This document shows, one piece after another, positions 1 to 6,725 of a DNA stretch of 9,411 nt (its first letter is position 1; every line of letters starts with the position of its first letter). The notes under the pieces were generated by a model, which had not been told where the DNA came from, searched no databases, and saw only the letters and a list, made by a program, of their open reading frames with translations. Source of the DNA: GCA-1730015 sp964550655 (GTDB taxonomy: Bacteria; Pseudomonadota; Gammaproteobacteria; Granulosicoccales; Granulosicoccaceae); the NCBI GenBank assembly GCA_964550655.1, contig CAZKAQ010000138.1:1-9411 (forward strand), written 5' to 3'. The position numbers and the translations under genes are program-made.

Positions 1-1
1 A

Positions 2-109
2 TATCAAACAAACTATTCAACGCAAGAAGACCTAAGATTGCAAGACAAGGCACTGAGAAAACAAATCTCTGCGCGATATGCTCGCCATTTCATGAATAAT
101 CCGGGTTAA
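2..109 (+). CDS. Possible 3' end of an upstream gene (partial)
   Basis: Reading from base 2 gives 35 codons that are open to the window edge and end at TAA 107-109. The peptide is polar and helix-like, with a run of charged residues (QEDLRLQDKALRKQ) and the ending ARHFMNNPG. It stops 53 bases before the exporter gene, so the two could be co-transcribed. A 35-codon open frame at an edge can arise by chance, and frame 1 is also open to base 99, so support is weak. I do not recognise the family. Confidence 0.22.
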   Translation, partial: YQTNYSTQEDLRLQDKALRKQISARYARHFMNNPG

Positions 110-162
110 AATGATCTAATCCTGTAAGCAATTCCTCCGATGTCGCAAGACAGCAAATTTTC

Positions 163-1386
163 ATGGTGACAAGCTCCACGGCTGACGCAGTACTTCGCCA
201 GCCACCATTGTGGCTGCTGGTAGCAATATCTGCACTTGCACCAATTACCATGAATGGCGTTCTGCCTGCCAACACAGCAGTCATGCGCGACTTCAGCACC
301 GACTACACAGCAGCGCAACTGGCACTGACTGTTTATCTGGTTGCCTCTATGATTTCACAGAGTATTCTGGGCAATCTGGCAGACACGTATGGCAGGCGCC
401 CGGTCATGATCGGTGCACTCACACTGTTCGGTGTTGGTGGCCTGCTCTGCGCTGCAGCCGGCAGTATAGAAACACTGCTTGCTGGCCGATTCGTACAAGG
501 CTTTGGTTCATCAGTATGTGTTTTTCTGACTCGCACTATCTTGCGAGACGTGCATCCAAAAGATAAAGCCGCCAGCGCAATCGGTTACATGGTCACAGCC
601 ATGATGGTTGCACCATTGTTCGGCCCTGCTGTGTTCGGCTGGATCACTGATGTCAGTAGCTGGCGGATCATGTACCTGCTTCTGGCAATAGCCGGCTTTG
701 GACTGGCATTTCTGAGCAACCGGTATCAGCAGGAAACGCTGGTCGTTTCAGACAAGCCTGTGCAAAGTCACTGGCAATCCAATAAAGCGCTCCTAACAAA
801 GCGTGAGTTTCTCGCTTACGTTTTTATTATGTCCGGTTCGGTCGGGGTCTACTACTGCTACCTTGCAGGCGCACCGTTCGTTGTCATGGAGCTTCGCGAT
901 CATAGTGCTACGGCCTATGGCACCTGGTTCAGTTTGGTAGCGATAGGTTATCTTGCAGGCAACTTTATTGCCGGCAGGTTTTCAGAAGCCTGCGGCACAC
1001 AAAGAATGATTGTACTCAGCATGGTGCCACTCATCATAGGTGTTGTATTGTTCTGGATATTCTCCGGCATGGAACATTTAATTGGTTTGTTTCTGCCAAT
1101 GCAGTTTATTGCCCTCAGCAACGGCATGTGCCTCCCAAACCTCACCTCTGCAGCCATGAGCGTGCGTACCGAGAACGCAGCCGGTGCGTCCGGACTACTC
1201 GGCACTATTCAAATTGCCACTGCTATCGTTCTGACATTCGTCGTCAGTGCATTGCTTAAAAACACCGCACTACCTCTTTTCATTCTGATTACCGTTTGCG
1301 GGATTGTTTCGCTGGCAGGCCTTTGGCTTCTGTTAGATAAAAGGTCTCGTACCTGGCCCGGACCAGGTCACGGTTCCGACTATTAG
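163..1386 (+). CDS. MFS multidrug exporter, Bcr/CflA family
   Basis: This 407-residue inner-membrane protein has about 12 hydrophobic segments (roughly 15-33, 52-72, 80-98, 104-125, 138-160, 167-185, 216-236, 250-272, 281-300, 306-328, 340-362, 370-391) with a polar central loop near 187-214. MFS motif A follows TM2 as GNLADTYGRRPVM (70-82). The next stretches, RFVQGFGSS (109-117) and RTILRDVHPKDKA (124-136), match the Bcr/CflA drug:H+ antiporter family by eye, and the length is typical (about 390-410). Such proteins export antibiotics or small metabolites using the proton gradient; the substrate cannot be read from sequence. The ATG at 163 has no clear Shine-Dalgarno, and a GTG follows immediately at 166. 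The next in-frame ATG (250) would remove TM1, so 163 is kept. A 6-bp inverted repeat (1351-1368) lies in the last codons, with no T-run after it. Confidence 0.88.
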   Translation: MVTSSTADAVLRQPPLWLLVAISALAPITMNGVLPANTAVMRDFSTDYTAAQLALTVYLVASMISQSILGNLADTYGRRPVMIGALTLFGVGGLLCAAAGSIETLLAGRFVQGFGSSVCVFLTRTILRDVHPKDKAASAIGYMVTAMMVAPLFGPAVFGWITDVSSWRIMYLLLAIAGFGLAFLSNRYQQETLVVSDKPVQSHWQSNKALLTKREFLAYVFIMSGSVGVYYCYLAGAPFVVMELRDHSATAYGTWFSLVAIGYLAGNFIAGRFSEACGTQRMIVLSMVPLIIGVVLFWIFSGMEHLIGLFLPMQFIALSNGMCLPNLTSAAMSVRTENAAGASGLLGTIQIATAIVLTFVVSALLKNTALPLFILITVCGIVSLAGLWLLLDKRSRTWPGPGHGSDY

Positions 1387-1482
1387 TTCAGAACCAGATG
1401 CAGAATTGACGGCAGCAGGCACATTGAAGTCGCCTGTGATCCAGATCAGGCCAACCACAGTAGAGTACATTCATAAACGGGA

Positions 1483-1545
1483 TTGGCGATGGCGTCGCCA
1501 AACACGTGATACGTGCACCCCCCGATGACTTATGCCACGCATAAG
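1483..1545. repeat. Three small inverted repeats between exporter and creatinase
   Basis: The 237-base gap 1387-1623 holds three perfect short inverted repeats in a row. TTGGCGA (1483-1489) pairs with TCGCCAA (1495-1501) around a 5-base loop. CACGT (1503-1507) pairs with ACGTG (1511-1515) around GAT. CTTATGC (1529-1535) pairs with GCATAAG (1539-1545) around CAC. None is followed by a T-run, so they do not look like a terminator for the exporter. They could be protein-binding sites or part of a structured creatinase leader. No convincing -35/-10 pair was found here. Confidence 0.45.
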
Positions 1546-1576
1546 CATTGCTACTATCCTGTACGCCCGGAGATTT

Positions 1577-1605
1577 AATCCGGAATACAGCACGAATTCC
1601 GGATT
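1577..1605. promoter_or_regulatory. Perfect 10-bp palindrome before creatinase; candidate operator or leader hairpin
   Basis: AATCCGGAAT (1577-1586) and ATTCCGGATT (1596-1605) are exact reverse complements separated by 9 bases. Each arm is itself one base away from the palindrome ATTCCGGAAT, as expected for a dimeric regulator's half-sites. The right arm ends 18 bases before the creatinase start and 8 bases before its Shine-Dalgarno GGAG (1614-1617). CCGGAG also occurs on both sides (1567-1572 and 1612-1617). It could be a repressor or activator site, or a hairpin in the mRNA leader that affects ribosome access. No regulator gene is in the window. Confidence 0.5.
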
Positions 1606-1623
1606 CCATAACCGGAGTTTTTC

Positions 1624-2844
1624 ATGTCTGACAGAACAGAATTTTTTAATTTCGACCACGGTCCGGAGCACGGTCCAGGCTCATGCCTCGCGTTCGAAAC
1701 ATCAGAATTTCAGAATCGCGTCTCAATCATACGCAAGCGTCTTGAACACCTTGATCTGGATGCAATGTTGTTCACCTCAATGCACTGCATTGCTTACTAT
1801 AGCGGTTTCTTATACTGCGCCTTCGGCAGACCCTATGGCTGCGTTATCACCAAAGACAAAGTAGTCACTGTATCTGCCAATATTGATTCAGGCCAGCCAG
1901 CTCGTTGCGGCGCGTTTGAAAATCTTATCTACACCGACTGGCAGCGTGACAACTACTGGCGTGCAGTTAAGCACATTACAGGCGATGTAAAACGCATAGG
2001 TATTGAAGGTGATCACCTGACACTTTTACAGCAACAGAAACTTAACGACTTCTTCCCGGGAGCTGAGTGCATAGATATCGCAGCTGTTGCAATGCAGCAG
2101 CGCATGTTTAAATCACCAGCTGAAATAGCACTAATCAAAGAAGGTGCGAAGGTTGCAGACTTTGGTGGCTACGCAATACGCGATGCTATACGGGAAGGCA
2201 CACGTGAAATCGATGTCGCAATGGCTGGTCGCGACGCCATGGAACTCGAAATTGCAAACCGCTTTCCTGATGCAGAATACCGCGATACCTGGGTCTGGTT
2301 TCAATCAGGCGTAAACACTGACGGAGCGCATAATCCGGTGACTGCACGCAAACTGCAGCGCGCCGATATTCTGAGCCTGAACACTTTCCCGATGATAAGT
2401 GGTTATTACACTGCACTGGAACGCACTTTGTTTGTCGCTGAGGCAGACCCTGCATCTTTAAAAATTTGGCAGGCAAACGTCGGTGCACATAAGCTTGGCA
2501 TATCTCTCATTAAACCTGGCGTGAGTTGCCAGCAAATATGCAGTGAGGTCAATCGCTACTTCGATGATCTGGATCTGCTGCAGTACCGCACATTCGGCTA
2601 TGGTCACTCGTTTGGTGTGTTGAGCCACTACTACGGTCGCGAAGCCGGACTCGAATTACGGGAAGACATAGACACAGTACTGGAGCCCGGTATGGTAATT
2701 TCTATGGAACCCATGCTAACCATACCCGCTAGTATGGCGGGCGCAGGTGGTTATCGTGAGCACGATATTCTGGTTATCACAGAAAACGGCGCTGAAAATA
2801 TCACCGGTTTTCCGTATGGGCCTGAACATAATATTGTCGGCTAG
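1624..2844 (+). CDS. Creatinase (creatine amidinohydrolase, EC 3.5.3.3)
   Basis: This cytosolic 406-residue enzyme should hydrolyse creatine to sarcosine and urea. It has the two-domain layout of the M24 'pita-bread' fold: an N-terminal domain to about 165 and the catalytic domain after it. Recalled alignment to Pseudomonas putida creatinase (403 residues) is close over nearly the whole length, with identical blocks such as YTDWQRDNY (103-111), NTDGAHNPVT (231-240) and LREDIDTVLEPGMV (345-358). The catalytic His is H236 (His232 in P. putida). The substrate-contact residues F67, R69, E266, H328, R339 and E362 are all kept. The metal ligands of M24 aminopeptidases are not conserved as such, which separates it from prolidase. 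The ATG at 1624 has GGAG (1614-1617) at 6-base spacing. No sarcosine oxidase, creatininase or urease lies beside it, so the gene stands alone; a palindrome at 1577-1605 may regulate it. Confidence 0.95.
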   Translation: MSDRTEFFNFDHGPEHGPGSCLAFETSEFQNRVSIIRKRLEHLDLDAMLFTSMHCIAYYSGFLYCAFGRPYGCVITKDKVVTVSANIDSGQPARCGAFENLIYTDWQRDNYWRAVKHITGDVKRIGIEGDHLTLLQQQKLNDFFPGAECIDIAAVAMQQRMFKSPAEIALIKEGAKVADFGGYAIRDAIREGTREIDVAMAGRDAMELEIANRFPDAEYRDTWVWFQSGVNTDGAHNPVTARKLQRADILSLNTFPMISGYYTALERTLFVAEADPASLKIWQANVGAHKLGISLIKPGVSCQQICSEVNRYFDDLDLLQYRTFGYGHSFGVLSHYYGREAGLELREDIDTVLEPGMVISMEPMLTIPASMAGAGGYREHDILVITENGAENITGFPYGPEHNIVG

Positions 2845-2853
2845 CAGTGCAAC

Positions 2854-2884
2854 GTGTGAGCCCTCCTTTGACGAGGGCTTACAC
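2854..2884. terminator. Hairpin between convergent genes, probable shared terminator
   Basis: GTGTGAGCCCTC (2854-2865) pairs with GAGGGCTTACAC (2873-2884) in a 12-bp stem with one G-U pair and a 7-base loop. It starts 10 bases after the creatinase stop and lies 20 bases from the methyltransferase stop on the other strand. Neither side has a T-run, so it is not a classical intrinsic terminator. Its position between convergent genes suggests 3'-end formation or transcript protection in both directions. Confidence 0.55.
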
Positions 2885-2903
2885 ATATCTGTTAAATCCA
2901 GCG

Positions 2904-4058
2904 TCAGGATGCCCGAAGCCTGACCAGTGTTTCCAAATGTGCTGTCTGCGGAAACATATCCAGCGGTTGAATCAGTGTTATCTCGTAACCACCATCGGTA
3001 AGAATTTTTAGATCACGGGCAAGTGACGCTGCATGACAGGACACATAGATGAGCTCCCTGGCAGGTCGTCTGCACAGTGCTTTTGTCACAGCGGTATCAA
3101 GACCGGCACGTGGCGGATCAACAATGCAAAAGCTGTTTTTCACCTCAAACCGGCTTAACGCTTCCTCTACCAGTGCCTGCACATAGTTAACATTCTGCAG
3201 TCCCTCACGTGCGGCGTGAGATTCTGCCAGTGCAATATTCTCCGGCATGGCATCAATACCCACCACAGAGGCATTCGGTAAAAGCTGCGCTATGGCATTG
3301 GTCCACTCACCGCGACCACAATACAAATCATTCACTGATTCAAACTCACCAGTGCGCAGCGTCGACAGCACCAGATCATGTAGCACCAGTCCCATCTCGG
3401 TATTGACCTGCCGAAAACCTCCATCACCACCGCCTTTAGCAAGCTTCGGGGTCAGCAGCACTTTCTCATCACTGACCGATAATTCAACCTTACCGCGTGC
3501 AATATCTTTAAAGCCTTGCGCTATCCGTTGGTTTATTCGAGCATCTGCAATCTCACATTGGCGGATTGCTATTAATTTATTGCTGCCCCGACGCATAAAG
3601 TGAAAAGCATTATCCTGTATATGGCCTTGTATTCGGTTTCTATAACGGGTTGATTTTGGTGAGGCAATAATTTCCTGTATTTCAGTATCCGGCAGGCCAC
3701 CTATTCGTGAGAGAGTTTCACGCAGCTCATTAACTTTCACATCGAGCTGAAGTTGATAAGGAATATGCAACCAGTCGCAACCTCCGCACTTTCCAAAGTA
3801 ATCACACGACGGAATAATTCGATCCGGACTTTCAGCCACAATCTCCAATAACGACGCAATCAGAAAACTGCCTTTATCCTGTAGTACTTTTATACGCACC
3901 GTATCACCCGGCATTGTATAGGGTACAAAAACAACCTGATTATCGTGTCGTGCAAGTCCATCACCAGTGTTAGTGAGACTTACAATGTCAACCTGAAGCT
4001 CTTTACCTTTGAGCTTTCCGGATGCTGAATGATGTTTCTTTTTTGCTTTGTTTATCAT
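2904..4058 (-). CDS. [4Fe-4S] SAM-dependent m5U RNA methyltransferase, TrmA/RlmC/RlmD family
   Basis: This 384-residue cytosolic enzyme should methylate C5 of a uridine in RNA, most likely 23S rRNA. A Lys-rich N-terminus leads into a TRAM RNA-binding domain (about 16-75). The iron-sulfur ligands are C85, C91, C94 (CDYFGKCGGC) and C168 (RQCEIAD). The Rossmann methyltransferase domain follows: FRQVN (216-220), SAM loop DLYCGRGEWT (244-253), acidic end of strand 2 GIDA (267-270), DPPRAGL (314-320), catalytic C341 in YVSCHAASLARDL, and general base E376 in HLETLVRL. Having the cluster favours RlmC/RlmD over TrmA. It is shorter than E. coli RlmD (433), so the exact target is unresolved. The usual SCN at the nucleophile reads SCH here. 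The ATG at 4058 has no obvious Shine-Dalgarno; a TATAAA (4069-4074, minus strand) lies 10 bases upstream. It converges on the creatinase. Confidence 0.9.
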   Translation of the reverse strand: MINKAKKKHHSASGKLKGKELQVDIVSLTNTGDGLARHDNQVVFVPYTMPGDTVRIKVLQDKGSFLIASLLEIVAESPDRIIPSCDYFGKCGGCDWLHIPYQLQLDVKVNELRETLSRIGGLPDTEIQEIIASPKSTRYRNRIQGHIQDNAFHFMRRGSNKLIAIRQCEIADARINQRIAQGFKDIARGKVELSVSDEKVLLTPKLAKGGGDGGFRQVNTEMGLVLHDLVLSTLRTGEFESVNDLYCGRGEWTNAIAQLLPNASVVGIDAMPENIALAESHAAREGLQNVNYVQALVEEALSRFEVKNSFCIVDPPRAGLDTAVTKALCRRPARELIYVSCHAASLARDLKILTDGGYEITLIQPLDMFPQTAHLETLVRLRAS

Positions 4059-4088
4059 ATTCAGTCTATTTATACACGGTAGCTAGGA

Positions 4089-4148
4089 TTGACACTGACG
4101 TTTGATCAAATAATACCCGCGAAAGCACGACTCTCCCGCTGGTATAAG
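4089..4148 (+). promoter_or_regulatory. Candidate promoter elements for the basic secreted protein gene
   Basis: A perfect -35 hexamer TTGACA (4089-4094) is followed after 16 bases by a poor -10, TAATAC (4111-4116). A better -10 lies downstream as an extended element, TGGTATAAG (4140-4148), which needs little -35 support. Either would leave a leader of roughly 200 bases before the ATG at 4355. The rest of the gap 4059-4354 holds nothing else I recognise except the small open frame at 4213-4368. Confidence 0.28.
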
Positions 4149-4212
4149 TCCGTATCTGTCTGCCACCTTAACTTGAAACTTACAAATAATTAAACCAAAA
4201 AGAAGGACATAC

Positions 4213-4368
4213 ACGTACCGCATCCGGAACCAAACCTTGATTGCAGCAGTCTTAGTTACAGTACAGGAAAACAGGGTTTATGGTTCAGAAAACGTTCAGA
4301 CACCTCACCCTGAAGCAAGCCTCAATTTGCAGTTAATCACTTTTGGAGAATCACATGAGATTACTTAA
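4213..4368 (+). other. Candidate small leader ORF with a non-standard ACG start
   Basis: A strong Shine-Dalgarno-like AGAAGGA (4201-4207) sits 5 bases before ACG (4213), which opens a 51-codon frame ending at TAA 4366-4368. The predicted start has Arg residues followed by a short hydrophobic run (LIAAVLVTV), like a small signal sequence. The frame overlaps the first 14 bases of the next gene, as in translational coupling. No in-frame ATG or GTG exists; a TTG occurs at 4237. It may be a leader peptide, a small gene that lost its ATG, or chance. Confidence 0.2.
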
Positions 4369-4738
4369 AGCCAAAACATTCATTACGGGAATTGCAGCAG
4401 CAATGCTACTGGCAATCGGTACTTTCACCAGTACTGCAGCGCTTGCTGACCATTCATCACGGCATCATGGACAGCAGCACTTCATTTACAAAGACTACGA
4501 CAAACATCATGTTGATCGCCACAGACAGCGACACAATCGGAAACACGGTTACCGATCAAAAAAGTTTGATCGCCGTCTGAGTAAAAAGCGATCACGTAAC
4601 TTCCGACACAACGACCGCTATCGCTACAAAGATCGTGGACGTAGTGACCGACGCAGAGGTAACAGCAACAAAGAAATTTTTGGTGCACTGATAGGTGGCG
4701 CGGTAATCTACCATTTCGGTCGAAAGCTGACCAAATAG
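4355..4738 (+). CDS. Small secreted Arg/Lys/His-rich protein of unknown function
   Basis: This 127-residue protein starts with a clear Sec signal peptide: a KAK n-region, a hydrophobic core (about 9-25) and likely cleavage after ALA (A31). The mature part has about 96 residues, of which by my count 19 are Arg, 11 Lys and 11 His, with very few acids other than Asp. His clusters at the start (DHSSRHHGQQH, HHVDRHRQRH) could bind metal; the Arg/Lys middle (about 62-101) could bind nucleic acid, polyanions or the cell surface. The C-terminus has a short hydrophobic glycine-rich segment (EIFGALIGGAVIYHFGRKL, 107-125), like a glycine-zipper membrane hairpin. I do not recognise the family. The start is the ATG at 4355, with GGAG (4345-4348) 6 bases upstream; an in-frame TTG at 4343 overlaps that site and is rejected. 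It is a single-gene unit closed by the terminator at 4760-4790. Confidence 0.75.
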   Translation: MRLLKAKTFITGIAAAMLLAIGTFTSTAALADHSSRHHGQQHFIYKDYDKHHVDRHRQRHNRKHGYRSKKFDRRLSKKRSRNFRHNDRYRYKDRGRSDRRRGNSNKEIFGALIGGAVIYHFGRKLTK

Positions 4739-4759
4739 TTGTGTAAGCTGAAAAGCACA

Positions 4760-4790
4760 GACAGGGCCCGTCTCGGGCCCTGTCTTTTTT
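4760..4790 (+). terminator. Intrinsic terminator of the basic secreted protein gene
   Basis: GACAGGGCCCG (4760-4770) and CGGGCCCTGTC (4774-4784) form a perfect 11-bp GC-rich stem with loop TCT, followed directly by six T (4785-4790). It begins 22 bases after the stop codon. On the minus strand the stem is followed only by TGTGCTTTTC, so it may weakly stop the pot operon transcript too. Confidence 0.93.
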
Positions 4791-4870
4791 AATTCATCAG
4801 AAATACGATACCCGCCAACTCAAACCACCTACAAAACTATGCAGAGCCGACAACACTCAGGTGGTGGGTC

Positions 4871-5011
4871 TCAGTCACATTGACGCACCGGTTGACCCGG
4901 AATTACTTCATCCACTAACAGGGCTGCACTTTCAATAGCTGATTGTGCAATCTCTTCAGGTGTTCAAACATCAGGCTCACCAATCGTCAAAGCAACTTTG
5001 CCTTTGTTACT
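4871..5011 (-). pseudogene. Possible decayed 3' end of a gene just after potI
   Basis: Immediately after the potI stop, in another frame, the minus strand reads a 47-codon stretch ending in TGA (4873-4871) with one in-frame TGA at 4966-4964. The residues look like real protein: KVALTIGEPDV, the stop, then TPEEIAQSAIESAALLVDEV and IPGQPVRQCD. That is a strand-turn followed by an amphipathic helix and a short tail. No start codon or Shine-Dalgarno fits it as an intact gene. It may be the tail of a gene deleted or decayed downstream of potI, or chance. I cannot name the family; the words resemble an aminotransferase N-terminus only superficially. Confidence 0.28.
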
Positions 5012-5795
5012 ACCGGCCGCGCATAGCAGCGCGCTTGGTAACCACTGAAGCTACCAACACACCAATAGTGACAATGGCAATAATAATGGTAGACAGTGCG
5101 TTGATTTCAGGGCTGACGCCGAGTCTCACCGATGAGAAAATCTTGATTGGCAGTGTTGTCGCCGCCGGACCAGCGGTAAAGCTCGCTATCACCAGATCGT
5201 CCAGTGACAGAGTGAACGCCAGCAACCAGCCTGCGATAACCGCTGGTGCAATAATAGGCAAGGTAACACTTTTAAATGCATCCCAGCCACTACAACCAAG
5301 ATCATACGCTGCCTCTTCAAGGGAGCGATCAAAACTCGCAAGACGAGCGGAGACAACCACGGATACAAAACACATCGAGAATGTCGCGTGCGCAAGCACA
5401 ATCGTCAGCACACCGCGCGGTGTACCGAGTGATATAAAAAGCAGTAAAAGCGACAGACCGGTAATTACCTCCGGCATAACAATCGGTGCGTAAATCATGC
5501 CGGAGAAAAGAGTGCGGCCGAAAAATCGTCCGCTGCGCATAAGTGCGAATGCTGCCATCGTACCCAGTATCGTCGCCACAACGGAGGAAAAGAGTGCCAC
5601 TTTTAGTGTGACCCATGCAGCGTCCAGAAACGCCTCGTTCTGAAGTAACTCACCATACCACCGGGTTGAAAAACCGGCCCAAACAGTAACAAGCTTCGAC
5701 GCATTGAAACTGTATATCACCAATATCAACATCGGCACATACAGAAAAGCAAAACCAAACGTCAGTGAAACTACATTAAAACGGGTCAGTCTCAA
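5010..5795 (-). CDS. potI: Putrescine ABC transporter permease PotI
   Basis: This 261-residue inner-membrane permease is the second channel subunit of the putrescine importer and pairs with PotH. It has about six membrane helices (near 9-30, 63-87, 97-122, 128-150, 183-206, 232-252). The EAA loop that docks on the ATPase is EAAYDLGCSGWDAFKSVTLP (161-180). The binding-protein-dependent transport family match and last position in potFGHI give the name; length is close to the family norm (about 265-280). The start is TTG at 5795, overlapping the potH stop as TTGA, with GGGAGA 8 bases upstream. This arrangement points to translational coupling and equal amounts of the two permeases. Confidence 0.9.
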   Translation of the reverse strand: MRLTRFNVVSLTFGFAFLYVPMLILVIYSFNASKLVTVWAGFSTRWYGELLQNEAFLDAAWVTLKVALFSSVVATILGTMAAFALMRSGRFFGRTLFSGMIYAPIVMPEVITGLSLLLLFISLGTPRGVLTIVLAHATFSMCFVSVVVSARLASFDRSLEEAAYDLGCSGWDAFKSVTLPIIAPAVIAGWLLAFTLSLDDLVIASFTAGPAATTLPIKIFSSVRLGVSPEINALSTIIIAIVTIGVLVASVVTKRAAMRGR

Positions 5796-6679
5796 CTATC
5801 TGTCTCCCGTAGTCGTTGCTCATTTCTTTGAAACAATACAATCGGGATAATCAGAATCAACAACAAAATGATTGCAACGGCAGAGGCGACCGGCCAGTCC
5901 CGATTGGAAAAGAACTCTTCCCACAGCACTTTGCCTATCATCAGGGTATTTGATCCGCCCAGCAACGACGGTATGACAAACTCACCCAAAGCCGGAATAA
6001 AGACCAGCAGACAACCTGCGATCACACCCGGTTTAGACAACGGAGCGGTGACACTCCAAAAAGCCTGCTGGCGCGAGCAGCCAAGATCCTGGGCCGCCTC
6101 CAGTAGTCTATCGTCGAGTTTCTCGAGCGTAGAATATACCGGTAATACAAGAAATGGCAGATAGGTATAAACGATACCAATATACACAGCCAGGTTGGTA
6201 TTTAGCAGCAACAGTGGTTCTGAAGTAAGCCCTGTCCACATCAGGAACTGATTCAGAAAACCGTCATTCGATAAAATACCTATCCATGCGTAGACGCGAA
6301 TAAGAAAAGACGTCCAGAACGGAAGAATGATCAGCATCACCAAAGTGACCCGCCACTCTTTTGGTGCGCGCGCCATTGCATAGGCAATGGGATATCCCAC
6401 CAACAGGGTTAATAAAGTAGCAACAGCCGCGATTTGTAAACTGGATACATAGGCCTTCCAGTACAACGCATCCTGAGTCAGCCAGGTAAAGTTTTCAAAG
6501 TCGAACGCATTGAAGAGATCTTTTAAACCAGTCAGACCCTGCGACAGGTCAAACGTGGGAGTGTATGGCGGTATGGCGATGGCCGCATCTGACAGGGCAA
6601 TCTTCATCACAATGCCAAACGGCACCAGAAACAATACGACCAGCCACAAATAAGGTACGGATATCAGCAAGCGCTTCAT
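5792..6679 (-). CDS. potH: Putrescine ABC transporter permease PotH
   Basis: This 295-residue inner-membrane subunit forms the putrescine channel with PotI. It has a first helix at about 7-29, a periplasmic segment to about 75 as in PotH/PotB proteins, and further helices near 80-103, 111-133, 162-184, 217-240 and 265-283. The EAA loop is EAAQDLGCSRQQAFWSVTAP (194-213). The start is taken as the ATG at 6679 (MKRLLISVPYLW), which begins just before the first helix. The frame is open further upstream to 6892, but that part overlaps potG and reads as unrelated sequence. The Shine-Dalgarno is weak. It lies 46 bases after potG and overlaps potI by 4 bases. Confidence 0.9.
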   Translation of the reverse strand: MKRLLISVPYLWLVVLFLVPFGIVMKIALSDAAIAIPPYTPTFDLSQGLTGLKDLFNAFDFENFTWLTQDALYWKAYVSSLQIAAVATLLTLLVGYPIAYAMARAPKEWRVTLVMLIILPFWTSFLIRVYAWIGILSNDGFLNQFLMWTGLTSEPLLLLNTNLAVYIGIVYTYLPFLVLPVYSTLEKLDDRLLEAAQDLGCSRQQAFWSVTAPLSKPGVIAGCLLVFIPALGEFVIPSLLGGSNTLMIGKVLWEEFFSNRDWPVASAVAIILLLILIIPIVLFQRNEQRLRETDS

Positions 6680-6725
6680 GATCTGATCACTGGAGTATGT
6701 GTCATTTAAAGCGTATCCCGGGCAC

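Noticed and set aside
1336..1475. Minus-strand frame with a readable ITGDFNVP stretch after the exporter
   Set aside because: About 45 codons, overlaps the exporter's last codons antisense, has no ribosome site, and the GDFN word alone is not enough to claim an endonuclease/phosphatase relic.
4343..4357. TTG at 4343 as start of the basic secreted protein
   Set aside because: It overlaps the GGAG ribosome site that serves the ATG at 4355, and the ATG gives a normal signal peptide.
4824..4865. ACCACCT/AGGTGGT inverted repeat after the terminator
   Set aside because: The 28-base loop and 7-bp stem are well within chance, and no T-run follows.
4945..5493. 182-codon plus-strand frame across the potI end
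   Set aside because: It is antisense to potI, which has full permease features; composition is that of a shadow frame.
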